Assembly (NCBI GenBank): GCA_041746615.1
Contig: JBGTGS010000190.1
Coordinates: forward strand, 1-27,350
Direction of reading: 5' to 3'
Source: CAMAXB01 sp041746615
GTDB lineage: Bacteria > Verrucomicrobiota > Verrucomicrobiia > Opitutales > Opitutaceae
DNA length: 27,350 nt
The notes under the pieces are model-generated. The model searched no databases. It saw only the letters and a list, made by a program, of their open reading frames with translations, and was not told the origin of the DNA. Shown in pieces: positions 21,270-27,350 of the stretch (position 1 is its first letter; every line of letters starts with the position of its first letter). The position numbers and the translations under genes are program-made.

Positions 21270-22487
21270 ATGGCCAGAATCGTTCAGAAGTACGGCGGCA
21301 CCTCCGTGGGTGACGTCGAGCGTATCAAGAAGGTCGCCGAACGCGTCAAGTCGGTCCGCGACCAGGGCAACGAGCTTGTCGTTGTCGTGTCGGCCCGCGC
21401 CGGCGTGACCAACGAGCTCCTCGCCCGCGCGAAGTCGCTGTGCGCCCATCCGAGCGAGCGCGAGCTCGACATGCTGCTCTCCGTCGGTGAGCAGGAGACC
21501 ATTGCGCTCACCGCCATGGCCCTGCACGGCCTCGGGGTCGAGGCGATCTCCTACACCGGCGCCCAGGCCGGCATTTTCACTGACCGGTTCCACACCAAGG
21601 CCAAGATTCAGACCATCAACGCCAAGGCCCTGGAGCAGGATCTCCAGGCGGGCAAGGTCGTCATTGTCGCTGGTTTCCAGGGCATCAATGAGGACGGTCA
21701 CATCACCACCCTCGGCCGGGGTGGCTCCGACCTTACCGCCATCGCCCTCGCCGCCGCGCTCAAGGCCGACAAGTGCGAGATCTACACCGACGTGGACGGC
21801 GTTTACACCGCTGATCCGCGGGTGGTCGCCGCCGCCCACCAGATCCCGGAGATCTCCTACGACGAGATGCTTGAACTCGCCTCATCCGGATCAAAGGTCA
21901 TGCAGTCGCGATCCGTCGAGTTCGCCGAGAAGCATGGCGTAATTTTCGAAGTTCGTTCAGCGTTCAACTACAACCCGGGAACCATCGTGAAACAGGAAGT
22001 CGCCTACATGGAAAAAGTCGTCGTTCGCGGCGTGGCCGTGGACAAGGATCAGGCCAAGATCATCGTCAGCAACATCCTGGACAAACCGGGCTCCGCCGCG
22101 AAGGTCTTCCGCGCCCTGGCCGATGCCGGCATCGTCGTCGACATGATCGTGCAGAATGTCGGCCGCAACGGCATCGCCAACCTCACGTTCACCGTGCCTC
22201 AGACCGAGACCGTCAAGGCCCAGAAGGCCCTTGAGCCCGTGCTCGACGCGCTCGGCGGCGGTCATGTGGCCGTCCACGAACACATCGCCAAGCTGTCCGT
22301 GGTGGGCGTCGGCATGAAGACGCATTCCGGCGTGGCCGCGACCCTCTTCCAGACCCTGGCCGACGCCGGCATCAACATCCAGCTCATCACCACGTCGGAG
22401 ATCAAGATCTCGGTCGTCATCGAGCTGGACCGCGCCGACGAGGCCGCCCGGCTGACCCATACGTCCTTCGATCTGGACAAGGGGTGA
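21270..22487 (+). CDS. lysC: aspartate kinase
   Basis: Phosphorylates aspartate, the entry step of the lysine, threonine and methionine pathway. It has 405 residues, the usual length for the monofunctional type. The kinase motif KYGGTSV is at 7-13. FQGINEDGHITTLGRGGSDLT and IYTDVDGVYTADPR form the nucleotide and aspartate pocket. Two ACT domains follow from about residue 255 (KVVVRGVAVDKDQAKI, then LSVVGVGMKTHSGVAATLF). The allosteric TTSEIKISVVI stretch is intact, so feedback control by lysine and/or threonine is expected. The start at 21270 gives MARIVQKYGG. The TGA stop shares its last base with the thrC ATG. Confidence 0.96.
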   Translation: MARIVQKYGGTSVGDVERIKKVAERVKSVRDQGNELVVVVSARAGVTNELLARAKSLCAHPSERELDMLLSVGEQETIALTAMALHGLGVEAISYTGAQAGIFTDRFHTKAKIQTINAKALEQDLQAGKVVIVAGFQGINEDGHITTLGRGGSDLTAIALAAALKADKCEIYTDVDGVYTADPRVVAAAHQIPEISYDEMLELASSGSKVMQSRSVEFAEKHGVIFEVRSAFNYNPGTIVKQEVAYMEKVVVRGVAVDKDQAKIIVSNILDKPGSAAKVFRALADAGIVVDMIVQNVGRNGIANLTFTVPQTETVKAQKALEPVLDALGGGHVAVHEHIAKLSVVGVGMKTHSGVAATLFQTLADAGINIQLITTSEIKISVVIELDRADEAARLTHTSFDLDKG

Positions 22488-23851
22488 TGCGCTACATCTC
22501 CACCCGCGGCGAAACCCCGGCCCTCGGCTTTTCCGACGCCGTGGCCACCGGCCTCGCGCCGGATGGCGGGCTTTTCCTGCCTGAGAGCCTGCCGCAGTTC
22601 TCCGCGGATGATCTCGCGAAGTTTGCCTTCGCGCCCACCTATGCGGACCTCTGCGCGGATTTCCTTGGTCACTTTGCGACCGATATGGACCCCGTCATCT
22701 TGCGGGATCTCGTGCGAAAGTCCTACACGCGGTTCACCCAACGGGACACCGCCCCATTGGAACAACTCGGCGACAATCTCTTCGTGCTCGAGCTGTTTCA
22801 CGGACCGACGCTCGCGTTCAAGGACTTTGCCCTGCAGCTCCTCGGCAACCTGTACGAGCATCAGTGCAAGGACCGCGGCCAGACCATCAACGTCCTTGGT
22901 GCGACTTCGGGCGACACCGGTGCAGCCGCCATCCATGGCCTGCTCGGCAAGCCTGGCACCGCCATCTTCATCCTCTACCCTGACGGCCGGGTCTCGCCCC
23001 TGCAGGAGCGTCAGATGACCTGCACCGGAGCGGACAACGTCCACGCCCTCGCGGTGGACGGGAGCTTTGACGAGGCCCAAGCGGCGCTGAAGGAACTCTT
23101 CGCCGACCAGGAATTCCGCATGCGCCACCGCCTCTCGGCGGTCAATTCCATCAATCTCGCCCGCATCTTGGCCCAGTGCGTTTACTACCTCTCGGCCTGG
23201 TTGCGTCTGCCGAAGGATCGGCGCGACAATGTCGAGTTCGTGGTCCCGACCGGCAATTTCGGCAATGTCCTCGCCGGTTGGATGCTTCAAAAAATGGGCG
23301 TGCCCATCCGCGGCTTCCGCGTTGCCACCAACCAGAACGACATCCTGTACCGGCTGTTCACCACCGGGGAGTATCGAGTGGGTTCGGTTGAGCCCAGCCT
23401 TGCACCTTCAATGGACATCCAGGTGGCCTCCAACTTCGAACGCTTCATCTATTACAGCGCCGGTCGCGATCCGGCCCGGGTCCGCGAGATCATGCAGGCC
23501 ATCAAGACCACCGGAGTCCACCGCTTCGAGAACTTCGATCCGGACACGTTTACAGCCTCCCGTTGCACCGACGCGGAGATTCCCGGCATCATCAAGTCAA
23601 CTTACCACAAATACGGCTACATCGCCGATCCGCACACGGCCTGCGGGTTCAAGTCGATCAACCCGGACCGGCTCAGCATCGTATTGGGCACGGCCAGCCC
23701 CGCGAAGTTTCCTGATACCATCAAGGCCGCCATCGGCATCGAGCCGACCCACCCCTCGCTGGAGACGTTGAAAACGCTCCCCGTTGTGAAGCACCGCCTG
23801 AAGGCTGACGCGGCAGCGATCCGGGACTATATCGACCGCCACGCCGTTTAG
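22487..23851 (+). CDS. thrC: threonine synthase
   Basis: A PLP enzyme that converts O-phosphohomoserine to threonine, finishing the pathway started by lysC and hom. At 454 residues it belongs to the longer class, with the N-terminal YISTRGETPALGFSDAV and APDGGLFLPE. The PLP lysine is K112 in FHGPTLAFKDFALQLLG, and the phosphate/substrate loop is GATSGDTGAAA (138-148). The ATG at 22487 overlaps the lysC stop by one base (TGATG), implying translational coupling. The stop codon lies in the stem of a terminator-like hairpin. Homoserine kinase (thrB) is not in this cluster and must be elsewhere. Confidence 0.95.
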   Translation: MRYISTRGETPALGFSDAVATGLAPDGGLFLPESLPQFSADDLAKFAFAPTYADLCADFLGHFATDMDPVILRDLVRKSYTRFTQRDTAPLEQLGDNLFVLELFHGPTLAFKDFALQLLGNLYEHQCKDRGQTINVLGATSGDTGAAAIHGLLGKPGTAIFILYPDGRVSPLQERQMTCTGADNVHALAVDGSFDEAQAALKELFADQEFRMRHRLSAVNSINLARILAQCVYYLSAWLRLPKDRRDNVEFVVPTGNFGNVLAGWMLQKMGVPIRGFRVATNQNDILYRLFTTGEYRVGSVEPSLAPSMDIQVASNFERFIYYSAGRDPARVREIMQAIKTTGVHRFENFDPDTFTASRCTDAEIPGIIKSTYHKYGYIADPHTACGFKSINPDRLSIVLGTASPAKFPDTIKAAIGIEPTHPSLETLKTLPVVKHRLKADAAAIRDYIDRHAV

Positions 23852-23872
23852 GAATGCGCGGAGCGCATTCCT
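23850..23872 (+). terminator. hairpin containing the thrC stop codon
   Basis: AGGAATGCGC (23850-23859) pairs perfectly with GCGCATTCCT (23863-23872) around a GGA loop. The TAG stop (23849-23851) enters the stem. No T-run follows. It probably marks the end of the serA-thrC transcript. Confidence 0.6.
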
Positions 23873-23953
23873 GATGTTTCAAAGCCTGATGTCCTCAACG
23901 AGGCGGGCGCGATCGCGGGTTCTTCAACCGCCATACGTGCCATCCGCACGGGA

Positions 23954-24265
23954 TCAAGGCTCGATGACTTGCGCCTCCGCTGCAACGGGATCCGGTACGA
24001 TCCGGGTGATGCGGACGGCGGCGAAGTCGTCTTCGTTGACCAGGTAGTCCCAGCGGAAGGCGTTGGGGGAGAGTGCCTGGAATTGGTAACGAAGCGGCTC
24101 CGGTGCATGACCGTTCACGAGCACGAAATAATCATCAACAGGCAGGGCGGCCCACCGTTCGATGATCAGGGGATGCTTCACTTTGCAGGAAATCTCGCGG
24201 ACATCGAACAGCTTGTCGGCCGGAATGTCTGCGAGGGCGGGATGGATGGGTTGGTTTGTATTCAT
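23954..24265 (-). CDS. DUF2249 domain protein
   Basis: A 103-residue soluble protein with the full DUF2249 pattern: LFDVREISCKVKHPLIIERWAAL, then DDYFVLVNGHAPEPLRYQF and FRWDYL. The domain often accompanies hemerythrin-like, cupin and nitrogen-oxide-related genes, but its biochemical role is not established. I chose ATG 24265 over the upstream 24316, since the extension overlaps the neighbouring gene and has no match. It is the last gene of the leftward set, 28 bases after the MIP18-type gene. A second DUF2249 gene of a different subtype opens the rightward set. Confidence 0.85.
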   Translation of the reverse strand: MNTNQPIHPALADIPADKLFDVREISCKVKHPLIIERWAALPVDDYFVLVNGHAPEPLRYQFQALSPNAFRWDYLVNEDDFAAVRITRIVPDPVAAEAQVIEP

Positions 24266-24293
24266 GATGAGAATGAGATTGGGGAGGAGGGCC

Positions 24294-24617
24294 TCAGGCT
24301 TCGATCCGGGGTGCATCCCAACCGAGGTGCTCGCGGGCGGCCGGGCTGAGTCGGTCGGGCGTCCAGACGGGTTCCCAGACCAGGTTCACGGTCACGCGGC
24401 CGACTCCGGGAACGCGCTCGATGGCGCTGCGCACACCGTCCATGATGACGTTGCCGGCCGGGCAGTACATCGAGGTGAGGGTCAGCGTGACGATCACGTC
24501 CTGGCCGCAGATAGCGATGTCGTAGATGAGTCCGAGGTCGACAATGTTTACGCCAAATTCCGGATCGTGGACCTCGGTGAGGGCGGCTTTCAAGGCAGGC
24601 ATGCTGGGCGCATTCAT
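24294..24617 (-). CDS. MIP18/DUF59-family metal-sulfur cluster assembly factor
   Basis: A 107-residue single-domain protein related to SufT and the N-domain of Mrp/ApbC. These help deliver Fe-S clusters to target enzymes. Conserved signatures are HDPEFGVNIVDLGLIYDI (17-34), the reactive C52 in LTSMYCPAGN and LVWEPVWTPDRLSPAAREHLGW at the end. The ATG overlaps the TGA of the upstream membrane-protein gene (ATGA, 24617-24614), so translation is coupled. Placement next to a putative redox membrane protein suggests it matures a cluster enzyme needed under the same conditions. Confidence 0.9.
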   Translation of the reverse strand: MNAPSMPALKAALTEVHDPEFGVNIVDLGLIYDIAICGQDVIVTLTLTSMYCPAGNVIMDGVRSAIERVPGVGRVTVNLVWEPVWTPDRLSPAAREHLGWDAPRIEA

Positions 24618-25918
24618 AGGAGAGGGCGGGTAGGGGCGAGGGGGACGGTTTGGACAGGCTGCCGCAATTGGCCGAGTACTCTCGTGGTATTGATGAGGAA
24701 GAGGAGGGTGGCGGCGGCGAGCAGCCAGGCCCCTGTCGTCGCCGCGGCGGGCGAGCCCATGATCATGGCGAGCGCGAGGAGCGGGAGTGCGGAGAGATGA
24801 CCGCCCAGCCAGAGACGCTCGAGTCGCGGGGAGGACAGGGTGCTGGTGAGGGGGACCGGACGTTTGCCCACGCTGGGACCGTAAGCATGCATCCAGACGA
24901 GAAAGGGCACGATTTTCAGGATCATGCCCAATACGATGAGCGTGAGTCCCCCGGCGATCACTCCGAGACCGTAGAGCTTGATCCAGATGAAGCCTGCCGG
25001 CAGTGAGAAAAGCGCGAGTCCGAGCACCGTGGATGCGGCGAGCAGACCTGCGCCGATGGTGAAGGCACGCAGTCCGGTCTCCAATTGACGACGGTGACGT
25101 GTGCGCAGGGTGGCGAGGAAGGCGATGCCGCTGGCGGCGACACCACCCGCCATGAGGGTTGCCCCGAGCAGGGCCGCGGGGCGATGCCCCAGGGCAAGTC
25201 CGGGGGCGAGAATCAGCAGGCCGGCCTGGTTGAGCAGCATGCCGGCCCAGACCAGGGGATAGCGGCGCACGGTCCCCATCGTGAACATGGGCACCAGTTG
25301 AAAGGTCATCCCTTGGAGGAGGGTGAGGAAAAATCCGGCCAGCCCAAGGTGGGCGTGCGCCCGCAGTAGGTCGATCGCTCCCAGCGGGAGAAAAGGGTGA
25401 TGTCGATTGATCGCCATGACGATTCCGAGACTGGCGGTGAGCGTGAGCCAGAAGATTGCCAGTGGCAGGCTGCACGCGATGGCATCCCGCCGGTTCGAAG
25501 CGAGAAAGGTGCGAATGCCGGTGGCGGCAAAGCAGAGGAGCCCGAGGGTCAGCAGCAAGCCGCCGGCTCCCACCCAATCAAAGCGCCCGAGGGCGAAACC
25601 GACGCATAACAGGGGAAGGCCGGCTGCATGCAGGGTGAAATGTAACCACCGGGTTGCGGCCGGGAAGCTCAACGGCACCCCAAGCACGACCGGCATGAGT
25701 TGGTAAAAGGCGCCGAGGCACACGCTGAGCAGGAAGCCCGGCAGCCAGAGGTGGGTGAGCGCCAGCACCGATGGGTGGGTGTGTGGTAGCAGAATGATGT
25801 CCGGTTGGAGCGCCAACCAAACGGTGGCCACCATCAGCGCGCCCAGGCCCAGGCTGATGAAGGCAAGGGGGAGGTGCACCTCCGCCTTAAGGGGCAAAAT
25901 GACGGGACGCGGCGGCAT
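24614..25918 (-). CDS. 12-helix membrane protein, heme-copper oxidase subunit I-like
   Basis: A 434-residue, very hydrophobic protein with about 12 predicted helices. Three related segments recur: THLWLPGFLLSVCLGAFYQL (55-74), AHLGLAGFFLTLLQGMTFQL (189-208), and a looser copy with GMILKIVPFLVWMHAYG (331-347). Candidate heme or metal ligands are H56, H93, H97, H188 and H190. A threefold repeat of four helices is the architecture of heme-copper oxidase subunit I, so I read it as a distant relative. It lacks the WHAHEMLFG motif of NnrS. No cytochrome c site or copper-site histidine pair can be assigned. The cupin gene upstream ends three bases before ATG 25918; GTG 25924 would overlap that stop (GTGA) and is an alternative start. 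Its function is unknown. Confidence 0.8.
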   Translation of the reverse strand: MPPRPVILPLKAEVHLPLAFISLGLGALMVATVWLALQPDIILLPHTHPSVLALTHLWLPGFLLSVCLGAFYQLMPVVLGVPLSFPAATRWLHFTLHAAGLPLLCVGFALGRFDWVGAGGLLLTLGLLCFAATGIRTFLASNRRDAIACSLPLAIFWLTLTASLGIVMAINRHHPFLPLGAIDLLRAHAHLGLAGFFLTLLQGMTFQLVPMFTMGTVRRYPLVWAGMLLNQAGLLILAPGLALGHRPAALLGATLMAGGVAASGIAFLATLRTRHRRQLETGLRAFTIGAGLLAASTVLGLALFSLPAGFIWIKLYGLGVIAGGLTLIVLGMILKIVPFLVWMHAYGPSVGKRPVPLTSTLSSPRLERLWLGGHLSALPLLALAMIMGSPAAATTGAWLLAAATLLFLINTTRVLGQLRQPVQTVPLAPTRPLL

Positions 25919-25920
25919 GG

Positions 25921-26271
25921 TCACGCGGCGGGCTCGGTTGCAAGCGTCAGCAGCAGGGTGAAGGGGCCGTCACTCGCCCGAACGGCGTGCGGATGATCCG
26001 GCGGCAGATGCAGGACGGTTCCGGCGGCAAGACGCTGCCACTGGCCGTTGAACTGGAAATCACAGGAGCCTGACAGCACTTGGGCGAGGGCGCGCCGGTG
26101 GCTGCTGTGTCCGGTGAGCTCCTGGCCCCCGGCGAAGGCAAAGAGGATCACGCGGAGCTCGGCGGTCTGCAGCACGGTGCGGCTGACGATGCCGGCCTCG
26201 GAGGTTTGGGCGGCGTCGGCGAGAATCAGGGACTCGGCGGCATCGGCGGGAAGCAGGGTTTTGGCCTTCAT
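25921..26271 (-). CDS. small cupin-domain protein
   Basis: A 116-residue single-cupin protein. Motif 1 is GQELTGHSSHRRALAQVLSG with H55 and H58, and motif 2 is LPPDHPHAVRA with H93 and H95. These histidines would hold a metal in a beta-barrel. It could be an enzyme or a sensor/binding protein; the sequence does not tell. It is the first gene of the leftward set. ATG 26271 is preferred over 26313, because the upstream extension would run into the Fnr-like site. A -10-like TAAGGT (26284-26279 on the minus strand) lies 7 bases before the ATG, so the mRNA would have almost no leader. Confidence 0.85.
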   Translation of the reverse strand: MKAKTLLPADAAESLILADAAQTSEAGIVSRTVLQTAELRVILFAFAGGQELTGHSSHRRALAQVLSGSCDFQFNGQWQRLAAGTVLHLPPDHPHAVRASDGPFTLLLTLATEPAA

Positions 26272-26278
26272 GAGATCA

Positions 26279-26284
26279 ACCTTA
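26279..26284 (-). promoter_or_regulatory. -10-like element of the leftward cluster
   Basis: TAAGGT on the minus strand. It implies a start site near 26272, one base before the cupin ATG. That places the Crp/Fnr-type palindrome at -41.5. The hexamer itself is weak, and the spacing is the main support. Confidence 0.4.
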
Positions 26285-26304
26285 CCACATGGGGGGCGGA
26301 GGTT

Positions 26305-26322
26305 CCTTGACATGGGTCAAGG
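26305..26322. promoter_or_regulatory. Crp/Fnr-type regulator binding site (Fnr/Dnr/Nnr-like)
   Basis: CCTTGAC-ATGG-GTCAAGG is an 18-base palindrome with perfect 7-base arms. Its core TTGAC-N4-GTCAA matches the half-site pattern of Fnr/Dnr/Nnr regulators. The centre (26313.5) is 41.5 bases from the ATG of the rightward gene and 42.5 from that of the leftward gene. Both distances fit class II activation if transcription starts at or beside each ATG. The regulator gene is not in the window. Confidence 0.7.
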
Positions 26323-26342
26323 ACGGCGGCGGCGGTCCGGGG

Positions 26343-26348
26343 TAGGAT
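26343..26348 (+). promoter_or_regulatory. -10-like element of the rightward cluster
   Basis: TAGGAT lies six bases before ATG 26355, exactly the spacing of TAGGTT before the iscA-like gene at 3033. With the Fnr-like site at -41.5 it forms a class II promoter with its start on the A of the ATG. No ribosome site is needed or seen. Confidence 0.5.
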
Positions 26349-26354
26349 GGCGGC

Positions 26355-26627
26355 ATGAAACCGACACCTGACTCCCCCGAAGGAACCGGGGTGAACCTTG
26401 ATTTGCGTGATCTTCCTCCGCCTGAGCCGTTGCATCGCGCCCTCGAGGCCGCGGAACGCCTGGCGGCCGGTGAAAGCGTGACGGTCCTTACGCGCTTCCG
26501 ACCGGCCTTTCTGATCGACCAGCTGGAGGCCCGCGGATTAGCTTACGCGTGTGTCTCCCTCGGTGAGCTGAGCTGGCAGACGTCGATTTCGCGCGAAGCA
26601 GCAACCCCAACTCCTGACCAGTCATGA
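26355..26627 (+). CDS. second DUF2249 domain protein
   Basis: A 90-residue protein of the shorter DUF2249 subtype: LDLRDLPPPEPLHRALEAAERL (about 16-37), then GESVTVLTRFRPAFLIDQLEARG and a final strand with SWQTSISR. The subtype differs clearly from the DUF2249 protein at 23954-24265, so the two are not a recent duplication. The start follows the Fnr-like promoter directly. The TGA overlaps the next ATG (ATGA, 26624-26627), giving translational coupling to the membrane protein. The domain's function is unknown; sulfur-carrier-like folds have been suggested only by analogy. Confidence 0.82.
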   Translation: MKPTPDSPEGTGVNLDLRDLPPPEPLHRALEAAERLAAGESVTVLTRFRPAFLIDQLEARGLAYACVSLGELSWQTSISREAATPTPDQS

Positions 26628-27350
26628 CGCGACCCGACTCCTTGTCTTCATCTTTTCCCAGTGGTGCGGGATTTCGACCGGCGGGTGGCTTTCTGGTCAT
26701 CGGGCTGGGTGCGATGGCCGTGTTGCTGGTGATGCTTTGGCTGAATCCGACCTGGCTGTCCGGTCCGGCGGATGCCTTTCCCCGGGCGACCCTGTGGCAG
26801 GCGGTGGTGGCGGGCGTGGCCGCCCCCCTGATTTTCGGAGGTGCGTATCACCTGCTCCCGGTGTTGTCAGGTCTGCCGTTATGGAGTGGACACCTTCCCT
26901 GGGTGCACTTGGTTCTGCACACAGCCGGTCTGGCCTGGGTGGTGGCGGGCCTGGCGGGGATGGCCTGGGCCCAGGGGCCGGTCGGTGGCTGGCTGGTCTA
27001 TACCGGGGTGCTCGTTTTTGTCGTGAATCAGCAGGCCACGGTCAGCCGGATGTCGCTCTGGGAACCGGCCAACATCATTTTCTCAACCGCGCTCTTCTGG
27101 CTCGTGGTGGGTGGTGCCTTTGCCGTGGTGCCGGGTGCTTCCACGCTGCTGCCGCTTGCGCAGGGTGATCCGGACGTGCTGATCGCGACGGAGATGGTGA
27201 TCGGGTTGCATGGCGTGGTGCTGCCGGCGCTGTTCGCGGCCGCGCTGAAAGCGCTGCCGATGTTTCTGGTCACACGTCTCCGGCTGACCGGACTGGCCTG
27301 GGCGGGCTGGCTGGTGCTCAACGCCGGTCTGCTGCTGCTGGTGGCGGGGG
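26624..27350 (+). CDS. second membrane protein, paralogue of the 24614-25918 protein (partial)
   Basis: Open to the window edge, with 242 residues visible and several hydrophobic helices. The stretch GAYHLLPVLSGLPL...WVHLVLHTAGLAWVVAG (74-109) aligns with GAFYQLMPVVLGVPL...WLHFTLHAAGLPLLCVG in the leftward protein. It conserves the HxxxH pair (H95, H99 here; H93, H97 there). Later, LHGVVLPALFAAALKALPMFL corresponds to the second repeat. The histidine at the first-repeat THL position is lost, and H76 replaces the conserved Gln. The two proteins may therefore share a fold but bind cofactors differently, perhaps as partners. It is translationally coupled to the DUF2249 gene. The C-terminus is beyond the window. 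Confidence 0.8.
   Translation, partial: MTRPDSLSSSFPSGAGFRPAGGFLVIGLGAMAVLLVMLWLNPTWLSGPADAFPRATLWQAVVAGVAAPLIFGGAYHLLPVLSGLPLWSGHLPWVHLVLHTAGLAWVVAGLAGMAWAQGPVGGWLVYTGVLVFVVNQQATVSRMSLWEPANIIFSTALFWLVVGGAFAVVPGASTLLPLAQGDPDVLIATEMVIGLHGVVLPALFAAALKALPMFLVTRLRLTGLAWAGWLVLNAGLLLLVAG

Noticed and set aside
19154..21271. 705-codon minus-strand open frame opposite plsY and hom
   Set aside because: Its Gly/Asp/Glu/His-rich composition is the usual reverse-complement artefact of GC-rich coding DNA, and it spans two real genes.
24614..25918. NnrS family assignment
   Set aside because: The characteristic WHAHEMLFG segment of NnrS is absent; the histidine motifs differ.

Overview
The window is about 62-65% GC and packed with ordinary bacterial housekeeping genes. 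Several features together point to a verrucomicrobial (Opitutaceae-like) bacterium: a huge repeat-built secreted protein with a C-terminal PEP-CTERM sorting signal, a ClpX-like ATPase without the zinc-binding domain, a Hanks-type kinase coupled to rpoN, and hairpin-rich intergenic repeats. This assignment is inference from gene content, not from a marker-gene comparison.

Layout. Positions 1-421 hold at most the tail of one gene and then three separate inverted repeats. Next come a minus-strand kinase-rpoN pair with a 4-base overlap (422-2898), a divergent IscA/HesB Fe-S carrier (3033-3350), and convergent ubiE/menG (3396-4091). A ClpX-like unfoldase follows (4300-5887, minus); it is split by one extra G in a G5 run. 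A divergent HU/IHF gene (5981-6301) ends in the one textbook intrinsic terminator of the window. Then follow hisS, cdd (minus), mgtE (minus) and a dGTPase-like HD hydrolase. The middle is dominated by a ~1617-residue PEP-CTERM protein (10982-15835) made of six in-frame ~240-residue repeats. An alpha/beta hydrolase (15938-17341) comes after it.

A co-directional run serA-plsY-hom-lysC-thrC (17593-23851) covers serine synthesis, a phospholipid acyltransferase, and the aspartate-to-threonine/lysine branch. lysC and thrC share one base, and the run ends in a hairpin that contains the thrC stop codon.

The right end (23954-27350) is the most interesting part. Two divergent, translationally coupled gene sets face each other. 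The leftward set is cupin, 12-TM membrane protein, MIP18-type Fe-S factor and DUF2249. The rightward set is a second DUF2249 and a second, paralogous membrane protein that runs off the edge. Midway between the two start codons is a perfect Crp/Fnr-type palindrome, TTGAC-N4-GTCAA with CC/GG flanks. It lies at -41.5 from inferred start sites that fall on or next to each ATG, each preceded by a -10-like hexamer. This looks like one regulator site driving two near-leaderless class II promoters. The cluster is plausibly tied to low oxygen or nitrogen oxides, but no gene in the window proves that substrate.
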